Shown: positions 45,615 through 54,277, numbered from the stretch's first letter. The stretch is DNA of 64,000 nucleotides from Rhodopseudomonas palustris (GCF_003031265.1 NZ_CP019966.1:2418001-2482000), one strand, 5' to 3'. Program-made: numbers and translations. Notes: a model not told the origin generated them from the letters alone.

Positions 45615-47871
45615 TACCCCACGCCGTCCGCTGTTGAATCCGGTCCTGCGTTTCACAAAAGACCCAAGGCCCGAAGGGATCAGCGGCGGCGGCAAGAGCG
45701 CGGGTGGTATAAAGGTCGAGCGGCTAGACCGACAGCGGCAGGCGCTTGCCGCGCAATTTGCAGGCCTCGCGACAGAGGCGGTACGGCGGCCGCGTTTCGA
45801 TGGCCGAGTCGTTCTCTACGCCGCCATGTTCGACGACTCCCTTGCGCCCACCTGGACTCCTTCCGACCTGTTTCAGGCGATGCGTGACGCCCGACTGATC
45901 GCGCCCTGGCGCACCGGTTATCTCGTAGAGATAGCGGCGGACGAGCTCCCCACCTACGCGCGGCTCGTACAGCTCACCAGCCTCGCCAAGGACCAAGTGG
46001 ATATTTCACGCGTGGAATCGGTGCGCCTCTTCGCCGAAGAGGATGCTGCCGGTTCTCTCGATGCCGCCTGGGAAGCCGCGCCTCAATCAAAAGACGGCCG
46101 CGCCTTCGTCATCTGGCTGATGCCGCTGCGCGGCCGGGAGGCGGCGGAAGAGTTGATTGAGACTTTCGCGGCCTTACGGGACGGGGTGATCGCGCCGCTG
46201 CCGCCTCTGCTGGATTCCGTCGTGGGCGAACTTGATGCCGACGTGCCAGCGGCCCTGCGCCACAGCCTGCGCGCGGCGGCGGGCGGGGACCGGATCAATA
46301 TGGCCGTGCGCGAATACCGTCTGCGACGGCGGTCGCGCACCACTGTCATCGTTCCGACGCGAGATGCTCTTCGGCAGCTCGTCGCCTCCGGTACTGTCTT
46401 CCGGATTGAGCCGGTGCAGCCGATCAACTCCACCTCGCCGGGCCAGGGGCGGGAACCCGACCGCCCTCTGCCGTCCCAGATGGCGGCGTTTCCAATCGTG
46501 GGGGTGGTTGACGGCGGCATGACAGCCGCTTCCTACCGCGCGGCAGAGGCCTGGCGCGCGCCGCCGCTCATTCGCGATGGGGTTGCCGACGCGCCCCACG
46601 GCAATCGCGTCACCTCGCTCATTGTCCAGGGCCACGACTGGAACAACAATCTCACTCTGCCGCCGCTCTACTGCCAAGTTGGGACGGTGCAGGCGGTCGC
46701 GCGGAAGGGTGCACGCGCCTTCGTTGATCCTCAGGATTTCATCGCCTACCTCGATGGTGTCATGGCGGCGAACCCTGGCACGGGCGTATGGAATTTCTCC
46801 CTCAACCAGCCGGAGCCATGCGCGCTAGATTCTGTCAGCCCACTCGGGCATGACATTGCCCTCTTGGCCCGCAAGCATCGAGTGTTGCCGGTGATCTCAA
46901 TCGGCAACAAACCCGGCGCTCGCTTAAAGCCTCCGGCGGATTGCGAGGCCGCCGTGACGGTCGGTGGCCGCCTGCATGGTGACAACGGTGCGCCGGCAGG
47001 CGAATGCCCGGTTAGCCTCTCCGGGCCAGGGCCAGCGAACATGTTGAAGCCGGACCTTTCACATTTTTCCCATGTGCGCGCCCTCGGCGGCACTGTGATT
47101 TCGGGATCAAGCTTTTCGACGGCACTGACCTCGCCCTTGGCAGCGCATACTATGCAGCGCGTCCGCGAGCCGTCGCCAGACTTGGTGAAGGCGCTTCTGC
47201 TACACAATTCTGACGGAGAGATATTCGATCCGTCGCTGGGGTTCGGCACCCCCATGGCTGAGACTATGCCCTGGGAATGCCGGCCCGGCTTCGTGACTCT
47301 CCAATGGACTGCGTCCTTGCGGCCCGGTGCAGCCTTTCATTGGGAGCTACCCATTCCGCAATCCCTCCGGAAAATAGGTAAGCTCCGAGGGGCCGGTACA
47401 CTTACGGCGATTCTCAACCCACACCCGATGGTGACGGATTACGCCGGCCCCAACTATTTCAGCGTTCGTCTCGCTACCGCGCTTCAGTATCAGCGCGGCT
47501 ACACCAAAAAAGGGACTCCGAAATTCCACAACCTCCTCGGGTCCCTCGAAACGGAGAAGATCACGGAACAGGAGGCGAGGGCAATCGACCATAAATGGAG
47601 TCCGATCCGCCATCATCGCAACAACTTCCAAAGCATCGGATTCGACGGCGACGCATTGCGCATCTATGCCCGAGTCTACGCGCGCGATCTCTTTCTCTAT
47701 GGCTATACTGGAGCCGACGAAGTCCCCGGAATGGAAACCGTGTTCGTCCTCTCGCTCGGCACGGGCAACGAGAATGACGATGTTTACAACGAACTGCGCG
47801 ACCAGCTTGGCGCCTTTGTCGAATCCGCGGTTATCGAAGCCGACATTGATGTTGACAATCGGGGTCTTTGA
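45607..47871 (+). CDS. ietS: IetS-like subtilisin-family serine protease
   Basis: A 754-residue cytoplasmic S8-type protease. No signal peptide is visible. The N-terminal 290 residues form a large unrecognised domain. The catalytic core follows: Asp302 in FPIVGVVDGG, His331 in APHGNRVTSL, the oxyanion Asn434 in VISIGN, and Ser502 in ISGSSFSTALTSP. A C-terminal beta-rich region runs from about 560 to the end. AAGGAAAC lies within the end of ietA, just before this ATG. In IetAS the ATPase is thought to control the protease; the trigger and target are unknown. All triad residues are present, so the protein should be active. Confidence 0.8.
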   Translation: MADTPRRPLLNPVLRFTKDPRPEGISGGGKSAGGIKVERLDRQRQALAAQFAGLATEAVRRPRFDGRVVLYAAMFDDSLAPTWTPSDLFQAMRDARLIAPWRTGYLVEIAADELPTYARLVQLTSLAKDQVDISRVESVRLFAEEDAAGSLDAAWEAAPQSKDGRAFVIWLMPLRGREAAEELIETFAALRDGVIAPLPPLLDSVVGELDADVPAALRHSLRAAAGGDRINMAVREYRLRRRSRTTVIVPTRDALRQLVASGTVFRIEPVQPINSTSPGQGREPDRPLPSQMAAFPIVGVVDGGMTAASYRAAEAWRAPPLIRDGVADAPHGNRVTSLIVQGHDWNNNLTLPPLYCQVGTVQAVARKGARAFVDPQDFIAYLDGVMAANPGTGVWNFSLNQPEPCALDSVSPLGHDIALLARKHRVLPVISIGNKPGARLKPPADCEAAVTVGGRLHGDNGAPAGECPVSLSGPGPANMLKPDLSHFSHVRALGGTVISGSSFSTALTSPLAAHTMQRVREPSPDLVKALLLHNSDGEIFDPSLGFGTPMAETMPWECRPGFVTLQWTASLRPGAAFHWELPIPQSLRKIGKLRGAGTLTAILNPHPMVTDYAGPNYFSVRLATALQYQRGYTKKGTPKFHNLLGSLETEKITEQEARAIDHKWSPIRHHRNNFQSIGFDGDALRIYARVYARDLFLYGYTGADEVPGMETVFVLSLGTGNENDDVYNELRDQLGAFVESAVIEADIDVDNRGL

Positions 47872-48087
47872 TTCCGAGCAGGAGTAGTAACAAAGATGTC
47901 TATCGTCGCGCCTCGGACCACAAGTGAATCGACAAGCGTGACGGCCGCGTCGAATCCGTCGAGATCGCGATTACCGCCCTCACAGCGGCGGCCACTTCGC
48001 ATCCGATGGTGAATGCTTGGATCGTCCTTAATCCGGCAGGCTATCCGACAAGGCACGCTGCGTTGATATCGTTCCAGCTCCGTCTCG
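47872..48087. other. Non-coding decayed sequence after ietS
   Basis: No reading frame with family likeness or a ribosome site was seen on either strand. No clear terminator hairpin follows ietS. The stretch leads into AraC-like remnants. Confidence 0.45.
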
Positions 48088-48270
48088 CTAAATGGGTTCG
48101 CCGAGGTGTTGGCCAACCCATTCGGCTTCCTGCGACGCCATGCGCTTGAAACGCCTTTTGAAGTCTCGGCTGAACTCAGCCGGACTTGCGTAACCGACAC
48201 TCGCGGCGATCTCGGCTATCGACCGTTCCTGGCGTGCGCTTATGAGCCTCGCCTCGTGGAGCCGGTCAGG
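48088..48270 (-). pseudogene. Remnant of an AraC-family regulator (C-terminal HTH)
   Basis: Read on the minus strand, this encodes RLHEARLISARQERSIAEIA, then ASVGYASPAEFSRDFKRRFK, and ends WVGQHLGEPI. This is the second helix-turn-helix of AraC/XylS regulators. The first helix-turn-helix and ligand domain are missing, and the upstream frame shows no likeness to the family. It is therefore a truncated relic, not a working gene. Confidence 0.6.
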
Positions 48271-48284
48271 GTCTGCAGCGCCGC

Positions 48285-48398
48285 TGCCGCATCGACCAGA
48301 CCGCGGTCGATGGACCTCCTGCCCGTGTTCGACGTCGCCGCATGGTCCGCGTTCGCCATCGCGAGTCGCAGGAACGCGGCGAGCTCGCGCCACGGCAG
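48285..48398. repeat. Diverged direct repeat, copy A (before gltS)
   Basis: It begins TGCCGCATCGACCAG, continues ACCGCGGTCGA and ends GCGGCGAGCTCGCGCCACGG CAG. The same landmarks in the same order occur at 49995-50118 beyond gltS. On the minus strand both copies can encode an ALPWR(E/D)LAA-type peptide, so they look like remnants of one gene family. Confidence 0.6.
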
Positions 48399-48564
48399 TG
48401 CGCTTTACCTCGGCGCCCCGACGATCAGAGGCATGTTGAGGTCAATCGTCAGCAGGGAACGCCGTCTCGCATCGACCGAAGGAGATCGGCTGCGCTTTCG
48501 GACTGCGGAGGGATCGTCGCCGAAAGATCCACGAAGCATGACCGAAGCATGATTCCCCGCTCTC

Positions 48565-49761
48565 TCAACCGACAAAGGCGGAGATGATCAGGGCGTTGAC
48601 GATGTCGATGAAGAAGCCGCACACCAGAGGCACGACGATGAAGGCGCGGTGGGCGGCGCCGTATTGCTGGGTGACCGCTGTCATGTTGGCAATGGCGGTG
48701 GCTGTCGAGCCCAGCGCTATTCCGCCGAAGCCCGCCGAGATCACCACAGCCTCGTAGTCCTTCCCCATGAAGCGGAACACGATCGATATGGTGAAGATGA
48801 CCGCCAGGATGATCTGCACGACAAGGGCCGAGGCGACGAAGCTGAAGACGCCGTTGAGTTGCCAGAGCTGAAGCCCCATCAACGCCATGGTCAGGAACAG
48901 GCCGAGGGCGAGATCGGAGACGAGCGCCAGCCCGTCGTCCACGCCGGGCCAAAGCTTCTGGACGCGCGAGCTCACGGCGATGGGCATGAGGTTGCGGATC
49001 AGGATTCCGGCCATCAGGCAGCTCACGAAGGCGGGCAGGTTCAGGCCGGTGCGTGTCAGCGCATCATGAATGCCGAGCCCGAGGATGATGGCGAGGTTCA
49101 AAGCCAGCACGGCCCAAAGGATGCAGAAGTAGTCGAGCTTCGGCTGACGGCCGTCATTGGAAACGCCGAAGGCGAGTTCGGGGTCTTGGGTGGGGGCGAC
49201 CCTGTGACGCTTCATCAGGAAGGCGGCCACCGGGCCGCCGATCATGCAGGCCGCGATCAACCCGACCGTGTTGGCAGCAACACCCAATTCCATGGCGTTG
49301 CTGATGCCGAGCCGCTCGGTGAATGTCGGTGCCCAGGCGAGCGTCGTGCCGATGCCGCCGGTCAGCGAGATCGAGCCCACCATCAGTCCGGCCTTGGCTT
49401 CGAGTCCGAACAGCGAAGCCATGCCCATGCCGGCGAAGTTCTGGATCAGCATGAGGACGATAGCGAGCGACAGCAGGATGACCAGCGGCCGGCCGCCGGC
49501 CAGAAGCATCTTGACCTCGGCCTTCAGTCCGATGCCCGCGAAAAACAACAGAAGCAGAAAGTCGCGCATCGCGAGATCGAAGGTGACCGGCCGATCGAAA
49601 AGCGTGTAGCTCAGGGCAACCACCGCTGTGCAGAGGAAGCCGCCGATAACCGGCTCGGGAATGGAGTATTTGCGCAGCAGCGGCGCGTTCAGTGTCGCGA
49701 TCTTGCCGGTCAGAAGCAGGATGACGGCGATCGTGAACGTATAGAAGGCATCGATTTCCAT
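48565..49761 (-). CDS. gltS: Sodium/glutamate symporter
   Basis: A 398-residue inner-membrane protein of the ESS family with about ten or more hydrophobic spans. The start MEIDAFYTFTIAVILLLTGK and the stretches LLFFAGIGLKAEVKMLLAGG near 71-90, GSISLTGGIGTTLAWAP near 129-145 (the first glycine-rich reentrant loop) and ISAGFGGIALGSTATAIANM near 345-364 (the second loop) are diagnostic. It takes up glutamate with Na+. The frame extends 45 codons upstream, but the family start is ATG 49761. It lies inside the island between two diverged direct repeats, which suggests it came as a separate insertion. Confidence 0.93.
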   Translation of the reverse strand: MEIDAFYTFTIAVILLLTGKIATLNAPLLRKYSIPEPVIGGFLCTAVVALSYTLFDRPVTFDLAMRDFLLLLFFAGIGLKAEVKMLLAGGRPLVILLSLAIVLMLIQNFAGMGMASLFGLEAKAGLMVGSISLTGGIGTTLAWAPTFTERLGISNAMELGVAANTVGLIAACMIGGPVAAFLMKRHRVAPTQDPELAFGVSNDGRQPKLDYFCILWAVLALNLAIILGLGIHDALTRTGLNLPAFVSCLMAGILIRNLMPIAVSSRVQKLWPGVDDGLALVSDLALGLFLTMALMGLQLWQLNGVFSFVASALVVQIILAVIFTISIVFRFMGKDYEAVVISAGFGGIALGSTATAIANMTAVTQQYGAAHRAFIVVPLVCGFFIDIVNALIISAFVG

Positions 49762-49943
49762 AGGTGTCCGGATTCCAATGGATGACCAGGCCGTGACAGC
49801 GGTTTTGCCATCACGGCGGACAGGATCTTCAAAGGGCTGCTCGCTCAATGCGCGCGGTTGGCAGTCATCGGGAGGTGCGGCGCGGGACAGCGCCATGCGC
49901 GCATATGACCTTCCGGCAGATCGTCACCTAGTGACTGGCCCGT

Positions 49944-49972
49944 TTTATGCAGCCAGCCTCATCGACTGTCAA
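49944..49972 (-). promoter_or_regulatory. Candidate sigma-70 promoter of gltS
   Basis: On the minus strand TTGACA (49972-49967) is followed after exactly 17 bases by CATAAA (49949-49944). The start would be near 49937, giving a leader of about 175 bases. Confidence 0.5.
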
Positions 49973-49994
49973 TTTGGTGGCACGATGCGATCGT

Positions 49995-50118
49995 TGCCGC
50001 ATCGACCAGGCCCGCGGTCGAAGAAGATCCGGCGATCGCGAGTGGCCGCCGCGGCATGATCGGCGATCGCGTTTCCGATCGCGCGGCGCAGAAGCGCGGC
50101 GAGATCACGCCACGGCAG
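49995..50118. repeat. Diverged direct repeat, copy B (after gltS)
   Basis: TGCCGCATCGACCAG, GCCCGCGGTCGA and GCGGCGAGATCACGCCACGG CAG occur in the same order and orientation as in copy A at 48285. On the minus strand the copy reads NALPWRDLAALLRRAIGNAI with frame breaks. It directly adjoins the guaA fragment. Confidence 0.6.
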
Positions 50119-50128
50119 CGCGTTGCGC

Positions 50129-50171
50129 GGCCGCGAGCTCGGGCTGCCCCGACGTGTTCGTTGGCCGCCAT
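50129..50171 (+). pseudogene. 43-bp fragment copy of internal guaA sequence
   Basis: These bases match guaA 41997-42038 except for one inserted C and one C-to-T change. The stretch covers the codons for [14 protein letters not shown] and lies in the same orientation as guaA. Sequence on either side does not continue the match convincingly. It is a relic, too short to be a gene. It marks the right end of the accessory region. Confidence 0.8.
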
Positions 50172-50181
50172 AGACGCTGAC

Positions 50182-50571
50182 TCAGGACAGCGCCTTTGCC
50201 ACCATGACGGTGTCGACATATTGAGTCATGCGCCGGATTTTGCCGTCCTGAATCTCATAAAGATGCGCGAAGGCGGCGCGCATCGTTTTGCCGGTGGCTT
50301 TGTACGTGCCGGAGTACACGCCGAAGGCGGCGACGCGGTCGCCATCGGCGAGGTAGGTGTGGACCTCGGCGCGATAGCCGATCCACTCGCTGGCCAAGCG
50401 GGCGAATACGCCCGCCATCAATGCGTCGACTCCGACATACGTGCCGGCATACGGGAAGCCTTCCGCCTCTGTCCACTCCACGTCGGGATGAAGGACGGCC
50501 AATAGATTGCGGCCGTTCTCTTCGGAGGATCCTTCATAGGTCCTCCGGATGAGGTCGAGATGACTTGTCAT
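50182..50571 (-). CDS. NTF2/SnoaL-like protein
   Basis: A 129-residue single-domain protein of the SnoaL/ketosteroid-isomerase-like fold. The cone-fold pattern is visible in MTSHLDLIRRTYEGSSEENG, LLAVLHPDVEWTEAEGFPYA near 23-42, and MRAAFAHLYEIQDGKIRRMT near 97-116. The pocket residues are not diagnostic of a reaction. It begins one base after the end of the metallo-beta-lactamase-fold gene, so the two form an operon. Confidence 0.8.
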   Translation of the reverse strand: MTSHLDLIRRTYEGSSEENGRNLLAVLHPDVEWTEAEGFPYAGTYVGVDALMAGVFARLASEWIGYRAEVHTYLADGDRVAAFGVYSGTYKATGKTMRAAFAHLYEIQDGKIRRMTQYVDTVMVAKALS

Positions 50572-50572
50572 T

Positions 50573-51472
50573 TCAACCCCACTTCATTTCGCCCTTGGCC
50601 ACTTTGGAGCCGATATCCAGCGCGACGCCCATACCAAGGCCGGGGAAGCGTCTCTCCATTGCGGCCTTCAGCGCGGCGGCGTCGGCCGCCTTGCTCAATT
50701 CCTCGTCGAAGGCGAGGAGATAGGCCTTGGTGTGCGCGACGGCACTCAGATCGGCCGCCGCCTTCGGATCGAGGTGGCCAGGCACGACGATCGACGGCTT
50801 CAATGCGGCGATCCTGTCGAGGTTTGCCACCCATGCGGCCCGCGCCTCCTTGGTCGGCGTGTCGGCGGTCCAGACATGGACGCCGGAGAAAATCAGTACG
50901 CCGCCGAACACCGCGCCCAGCGTGGGAACGTGGAGATAGCGCCGGTTGGCGAGGCCGATGGCGTTGACGATCTCGACCGTCTCCCCATCGATCGCCAGCG
51001 CCTGGCCATCGAAAGCTTGAGGCAGCACGATGTCGGTCAATGCTTGCGGGCCGTTCTCCTTCAATTGCGGGCCCCAGACGGCGAGCTTCTTTTCGACGTT
51101 GCCCTTGATGGCGGCGATCGTGTCGGAGGCCGCGATCACCTTGGCGGCCGGGAAAGCCTCGCGCACCGGCTTCAGGCTGAAATAATAGTCCGGATCAGAC
51201 TGACTGACATAGATGGTGGTCAGCGGCTTGCCGGTCGCCTTGATCGCCTCGACCAGTGCGCGGCCGTCCGCATAGGTGAAGCCGCCGTCGATCAGGAGCG
51301 CTTCGGTCCGGCCGGTGAGGAGCACCGGCGCGCGGAAGAAGCCGTTCGGGCCTGCCGGAAAGTGTTTCCAAGTCAAAGCCGATCCGGCTGCATGCCCGAC
51401 GCCCGCCGGCGCGAAGGCCAAGGCGGCGCCTGCAGCGACGGTCGTCTTCATGAGGTCTCTCCTTGAATACAT
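50573..51472 (-). CDS. Tat-exported metallo-beta-lactamase-fold protein with altered metal site
   Basis: A 299-residue protein. The N-terminus MYSRRDLMKTTVAAGAALAF is a twin-arginine signal, which supports ATG 51472; an internal ATG at 51451 has the stronger AAGGAGAG but would lose the arginines. The mature part has the fold's LLIDGGFTYADGRALVEAIK near 59-78 and IVVPGHLDP near 230. The first metal motif, normally HxHxDH, reads QSDPDY (91-96), so three of four ligands are replaced. It may have lost hydrolase activity or use metal differently. It lies between the NTF2-like and DsbA-fold genes, with LysR divergent. Confidence 0.75.
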   Translation of the reverse strand: MYSRRDLMKTTVAAGAALAFAPAGVGHAAGSALTWKHFPAGPNGFFRAPVLLTGRTEALLIDGGFTYADGRALVEAIKATGKPLTTIYVSQSDPDYYFSLKPVREAFPAAKVIAASDTIAAIKGNVEKKLAVWGPQLKENGPQALTDIVLPQAFDGQALAIDGETVEIVNAIGLANRRYLHVPTLGAVFGGVLIFSGVHVWTADTPTKEARAAWVANLDRIAALKPSIVVPGHLDPKAAADLSAVAHTKAYLLAFDEELSKAADAAALKAAMERRFPGLGMGVALDIGSKVAKGEMKWG

Positions 51473-51551
51473 GGCTGTCTCTTGTTGTTGCGGCCGCCGA
51501 GACGCGGCGCGTGGTGCGGAGGGAATGGTCGGGGAAGGGGGCAGTGTTCGA

Positions 51552-52184
51552 TCAGGCCAGCCGAAGTTCAGCGACGAGCAGATCAAAATCCCCATACAGA
51601 AGGCTGCTATCGATCTTGCGGCGGCGGTCGCCGGAGCCGAGCAGAATGCCGGGCACGCCCTGGACGCCGAAGCGCGCCATGTCGGCTCGCGCGGCTGCGA
51701 TCCGGCTCTGATAGGCGGCGAGAAGCGGCTCGTCAGGCACCTGAACCCGCCGGGCGGCCTCGACGAAACCGGCCGCCGTCAGCGTTTCGGCGACGGTGCC
51801 GAGGTCGGAATTGTCGCGGCCGTCGCGATAGCGGGCGTTCTGCAGGCTTTTCAGCGCGTCGAGTTCACGCGCCGGCTCGCTGAGGCCGACGGCGACCAGC
51901 CCAAGGGTGGCCGGCCCGGAGTCGAACCGGCTGCCCACCGCACCGAGCACACGCTCGCGATAGAGGTCGGAAAAGATCTGCCCGGTCAGCTGGGCAATGC
52001 GCTGATCATTCTGCCAGGCATAGTCCGCAAACCGCTGGTCGATCGGCCGCGACCCTTCGCCCGCAAACAGGCCCGTCGGCGCCAGGTCGAGCGTCGCACC
52101 ATCGAGCCGGGACAGCTTCTCCAGCGTGGGGCCAGCGCCATAGCACCAGCCGCACAGAGGATCGAAGAGATAGGTGATCCGCAT
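51552..52184 (-). CDS. DsbA-family oxidoreductase (FrnE-like)
   Basis: A 210-residue protein with a thioredoxin fold and DsbA-type helical insertion. MRITYLFDPLCGWCYGAGPT holds the active CGWC near residues 11-14. VQGVPGILLGSGDR near 177-190 provides the cis-proline. No signal peptide is visible, so it should act in the cytoplasm, as FrnE-like members do. The ATG at 52184 was chosen over an extended frame. It heads the leftward group with the metallo-beta-lactamase-fold and NTF2-like genes and is divergent from the LysR gene, its likely regulator. Confidence 0.85.
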   Translation of the reverse strand: MRITYLFDPLCGWCYGAGPTLEKLSRLDGATLDLAPTGLFAGEGSRPIDQRFADYAWQNDQRIAQLTGQIFSDLYRERVLGAVGSRFDSGPATLGLVAVGLSEPARELDALKSLQNARYRDGRDNSDLGTVAETLTAAGFVEAARRVQVPDEPLLAAYQSRIAAARADMARFGVQGVPGILLGSGDRRRKIDSSLLYGDFDLLVAELRLA

Positions 52185-52253
52185 ATCCGTGTCCTGTGTT
52201 GTCTGCCGCCAAAAGTAGGTCATCGGGATTTGGTTGATAATTGCGATGAAATA

Positions 52254-52268
52254 TCCATACTGTATGTT
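52254..52268. promoter_or_regulatory. Small palindrome in dsbA-lysR divergent region
   Basis: CATAC and GTATG flank a single T, a LysR-type T-N-A dyad lying between the divergent genes. It may be the regulator's binding site; the repeat is short. Confidence 0.3.
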
Positions 52269-52279
52269 TTTGGCTGACA

Positions 52280-53194
52280 ATGACGGAGGCGGACCTGGAG
52301 GCGATCAATCTCAACCGGCTCGCTTACTTCGTCGCGGTGGTCGACGCGGGATCGTTCACCCGCGCCGCCGAACGGCTCGGGATCACCAAAACCGTCGTCA
52401 GCCAGCAGGTGGCCCGGCTGGAGGCTGACCTGCGGACCAGCCTCCTGCTGCGAACGACCCGCCGGGTCGAGCCCACCGAAGCGGGCCGGCTGCTGCATGC
52501 GCGGGCCGTCATGATTTTGCGCGACGCGGAGGATGCGTTCGGAGAGGTCGCCGAAGTCACTGCGAGCCCGATCGGGACATTGCGGGTGGCGGCACCGAAC
52601 GACTTCGGCACGTCGATGATTGCGCCCGTGGTGGCGACATTCTGCCGGACCTATCCGGCCTGTACGGTCGATCTCGTGTTGTCCGATGCCAGGATCGACC
52701 TGATCACCCATCACATCGACGTTTCGATCCGCGTCGGGTGGCTCGATGATTCCAGCCAGCAGGCGCGCCGGATCGGCACGTTCCGGCAGTTACTTGTCGC
52801 CGCGCCGGACTTTGCGCGCACGATCACCGCCAAGGTGCCTGAAGATCTCGCCCCGCAACCGTTCATCGCCAACGGCGCGTTGCGGGAGCCGCTGGTGTTG
52901 CAGTTCTCGCGCGGCGACGTCGATCGCCGCACCATCCGCATGCGATCGGCGATGACCATCAACACCACGCCGGCCGTGCTGGCGGCGACAATCGCCGGTG
53001 GCGGGCTTGCGGTGCTGCCGGATTTTTTGGTCGTCGAGTCCCTGGAGAATGGTGCGCTCGTCGAGCTGTTGCCGGACTGGTCGCTGCCATCGGGCGGGAT
53101 CCATGTGGTCTATCCCGCCGCCCGGTTTCGTCCGCCCAAGGTCACAGCGTTCGTCGATCTGCTGTCCGCCATGGTCAGGGCCGACGGCGCATGA
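52280..53194 (+). CDS. LysR family transcriptional regulator
   Basis: A 304-residue LysR-type regulator. The winged helix reads LNRLAYFVAVVDAGSFTRAA with ERLGITKTVVSQQVARLEAD, near residues 11-50, then the linker helix and a periplasmic-binding-like effector domain from about 95 (TLRVAAPNDFGTSMIAPVVA). It is divergent from the dsbA-type gene with 95 bp between the starts, the usual arrangement for a LysR gene and its target. Effector unknown. Confidence 0.92.
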   Translation: MTEADLEAINLNRLAYFVAVVDAGSFTRAAERLGITKTVVSQQVARLEADLRTSLLLRTTRRVEPTEAGRLLHARAVMILRDAEDAFGEVAEVTASPIGTLRVAAPNDFGTSMIAPVVATFCRTYPACTVDLVLSDARIDLITHHIDVSIRVGWLDDSSQQARRIGTFRQLLVAAPDFARTITAKVPEDLAPQPFIANGALREPLVLQFSRGDVDRRTIRMRSAMTINTTPAVLAATIAGGGLAVLPDFLVVESLENGALVELLPDWSLPSGGIHVVYPAARFRPPKVTAFVDLLSAMVRADGA

Positions 53195-53285
53195 GGCCGC
53201 TCCGTGAAAGCGTATTGATCAGACGCACATGTCGCGCCGGATAGATGACTTCCGGGGGTGTCGTCTTTTCCGGACTCACTGCTGC

Positions 53286-54266
53286 CTACGAAGAGATTGA
53301 TGTGTCGTATCGCTTCGCCATCGCCCGCGTCATCTCGGCGATCGTTGCGCGGAGCTCCGCCGGCTCCAGCACTTCGGCCTCCGGCCCGAGCCGCAGCAGT
53401 TCGGATGCCGCGTGCCAGGAGGTTTTGCCGATCGGGATCCTGGCGATGCGCCAGCCGTCGGCGTCGGCGATGGCGTCGAGCTCGGTGCGCGATCGGACAT
53501 AAGGCTGGCTCAGCGCGTCGAGCAGCGTGACGCCGAACGGTGATAATCGGACGACCGCGACGTTGGGATGCAGCTCGGCTTCCATCCTCAGCGTCGCGCT
53601 TTGCCAGTAGGCGGCGAGATCGAAATCGGCCGGTCGCGTGAAGCGGTCGTCGAGCGGCGTGCAGTCGAGCACGCGCGCGATCCGGTAGGTTCGGACGCTG
53701 CCGTCGACCTGTCCGGCGAGATACCAGCTGCCTCCCTTCAGCACGAGGCCGAGCGGGGCGACGCGACGGCGCTTCTGGCCGCGCCAGCTTTCGTAGCGGA
53801 TCTTGATCAGCGTGCCGCGCAGCACCGCGGCGGCAACGGCGCGTAAGTGCTTCGGCTGTTCGGCCTCGCCGAACCAGCCGGGTGCGTCGAGGTGAAAGCG
53901 CTCCTGCATCCGTCCGGCGTCTTCGCGCACATTCGCCGGCAGTGCGGCCATCAGCTTGTTCTGCGCGGCGATCATCGCCGCATCGAGACCGAGCGCGGCG
54001 GCGGGGCCGGGCAGGCCGGTGAGGAACAGCGCGCCGGCTTCGCTCTGCGACAGCCCGTTCAACCGCACGCGATAGCCGTCGAGCAGCCGATAGCCGCCGT
54101 CCGCGCCGCGATCGGCATAGACCGGCACGCCGGACGCGGAGAGCTCGTCGATGTCGCGATAGATCGTGCGCACCGACACCTCGCAGGCCTCGGCCAGCTC
54201 CGGTGCGGTGACGCGGCCCTTGGCCTGCAGAGTGGTGAGGATCGACAGCATCCGGCTCGCGCGCAT
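53286..54266 (-). CDS. YafY-type HTH/WYL-domain transcriptional regulator
   Basis: A 326-residue regulator. The N-terminal winged HTH is SRMLSILTTLQAKGRVTAPE with LAEACEVSVRTIYRDIDELS near 4-44 and GADGGYRLLDGY. The WYL domain lies around 140-215, where GGSWYLAGQVDGSVRTYRIA carries the WYL motif. A C-terminal WCX extension follows. It is divergent from a GST gene, and a perfect 12-base inverted repeat lies between them, directly upstream of this start. Repression of itself and the GST is likely. Confidence 0.9.
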   Translation of the reverse strand: MRASRMLSILTTLQAKGRVTAPELAEACEVSVRTIYRDIDELSASGVPVYADRGADGGYRLLDGYRVRLNGLSQSEAGALFLTGLPGPAAALGLDAAMIAAQNKLMAALPANVREDAGRMQERFHLDAPGWFGEAEQPKHLRAVAAAVLRGTLIKIRYESWRGQKRRRVAPLGLVLKGGSWYLAGQVDGSVRTYRIARVLDCTPLDDRFTRPADFDLAAYWQSATLRMEAELHPNVAVVRLSPFGVTLLDALSQPYVRSRTELDAIADADGWRIARIPIGKTSWHAASELLRLGPEAEVLEPAELRATIAEMTRAMAKRYDTSISS

Positions 54267-54277
54267 GTTTCATTCAA

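Noticed and set aside
47784..48200. A 138-codon minus-strand frame after ietS
   Set aside because: It runs opposite the end of ietS and into the AraC remnant in a different frame; no family likeness.
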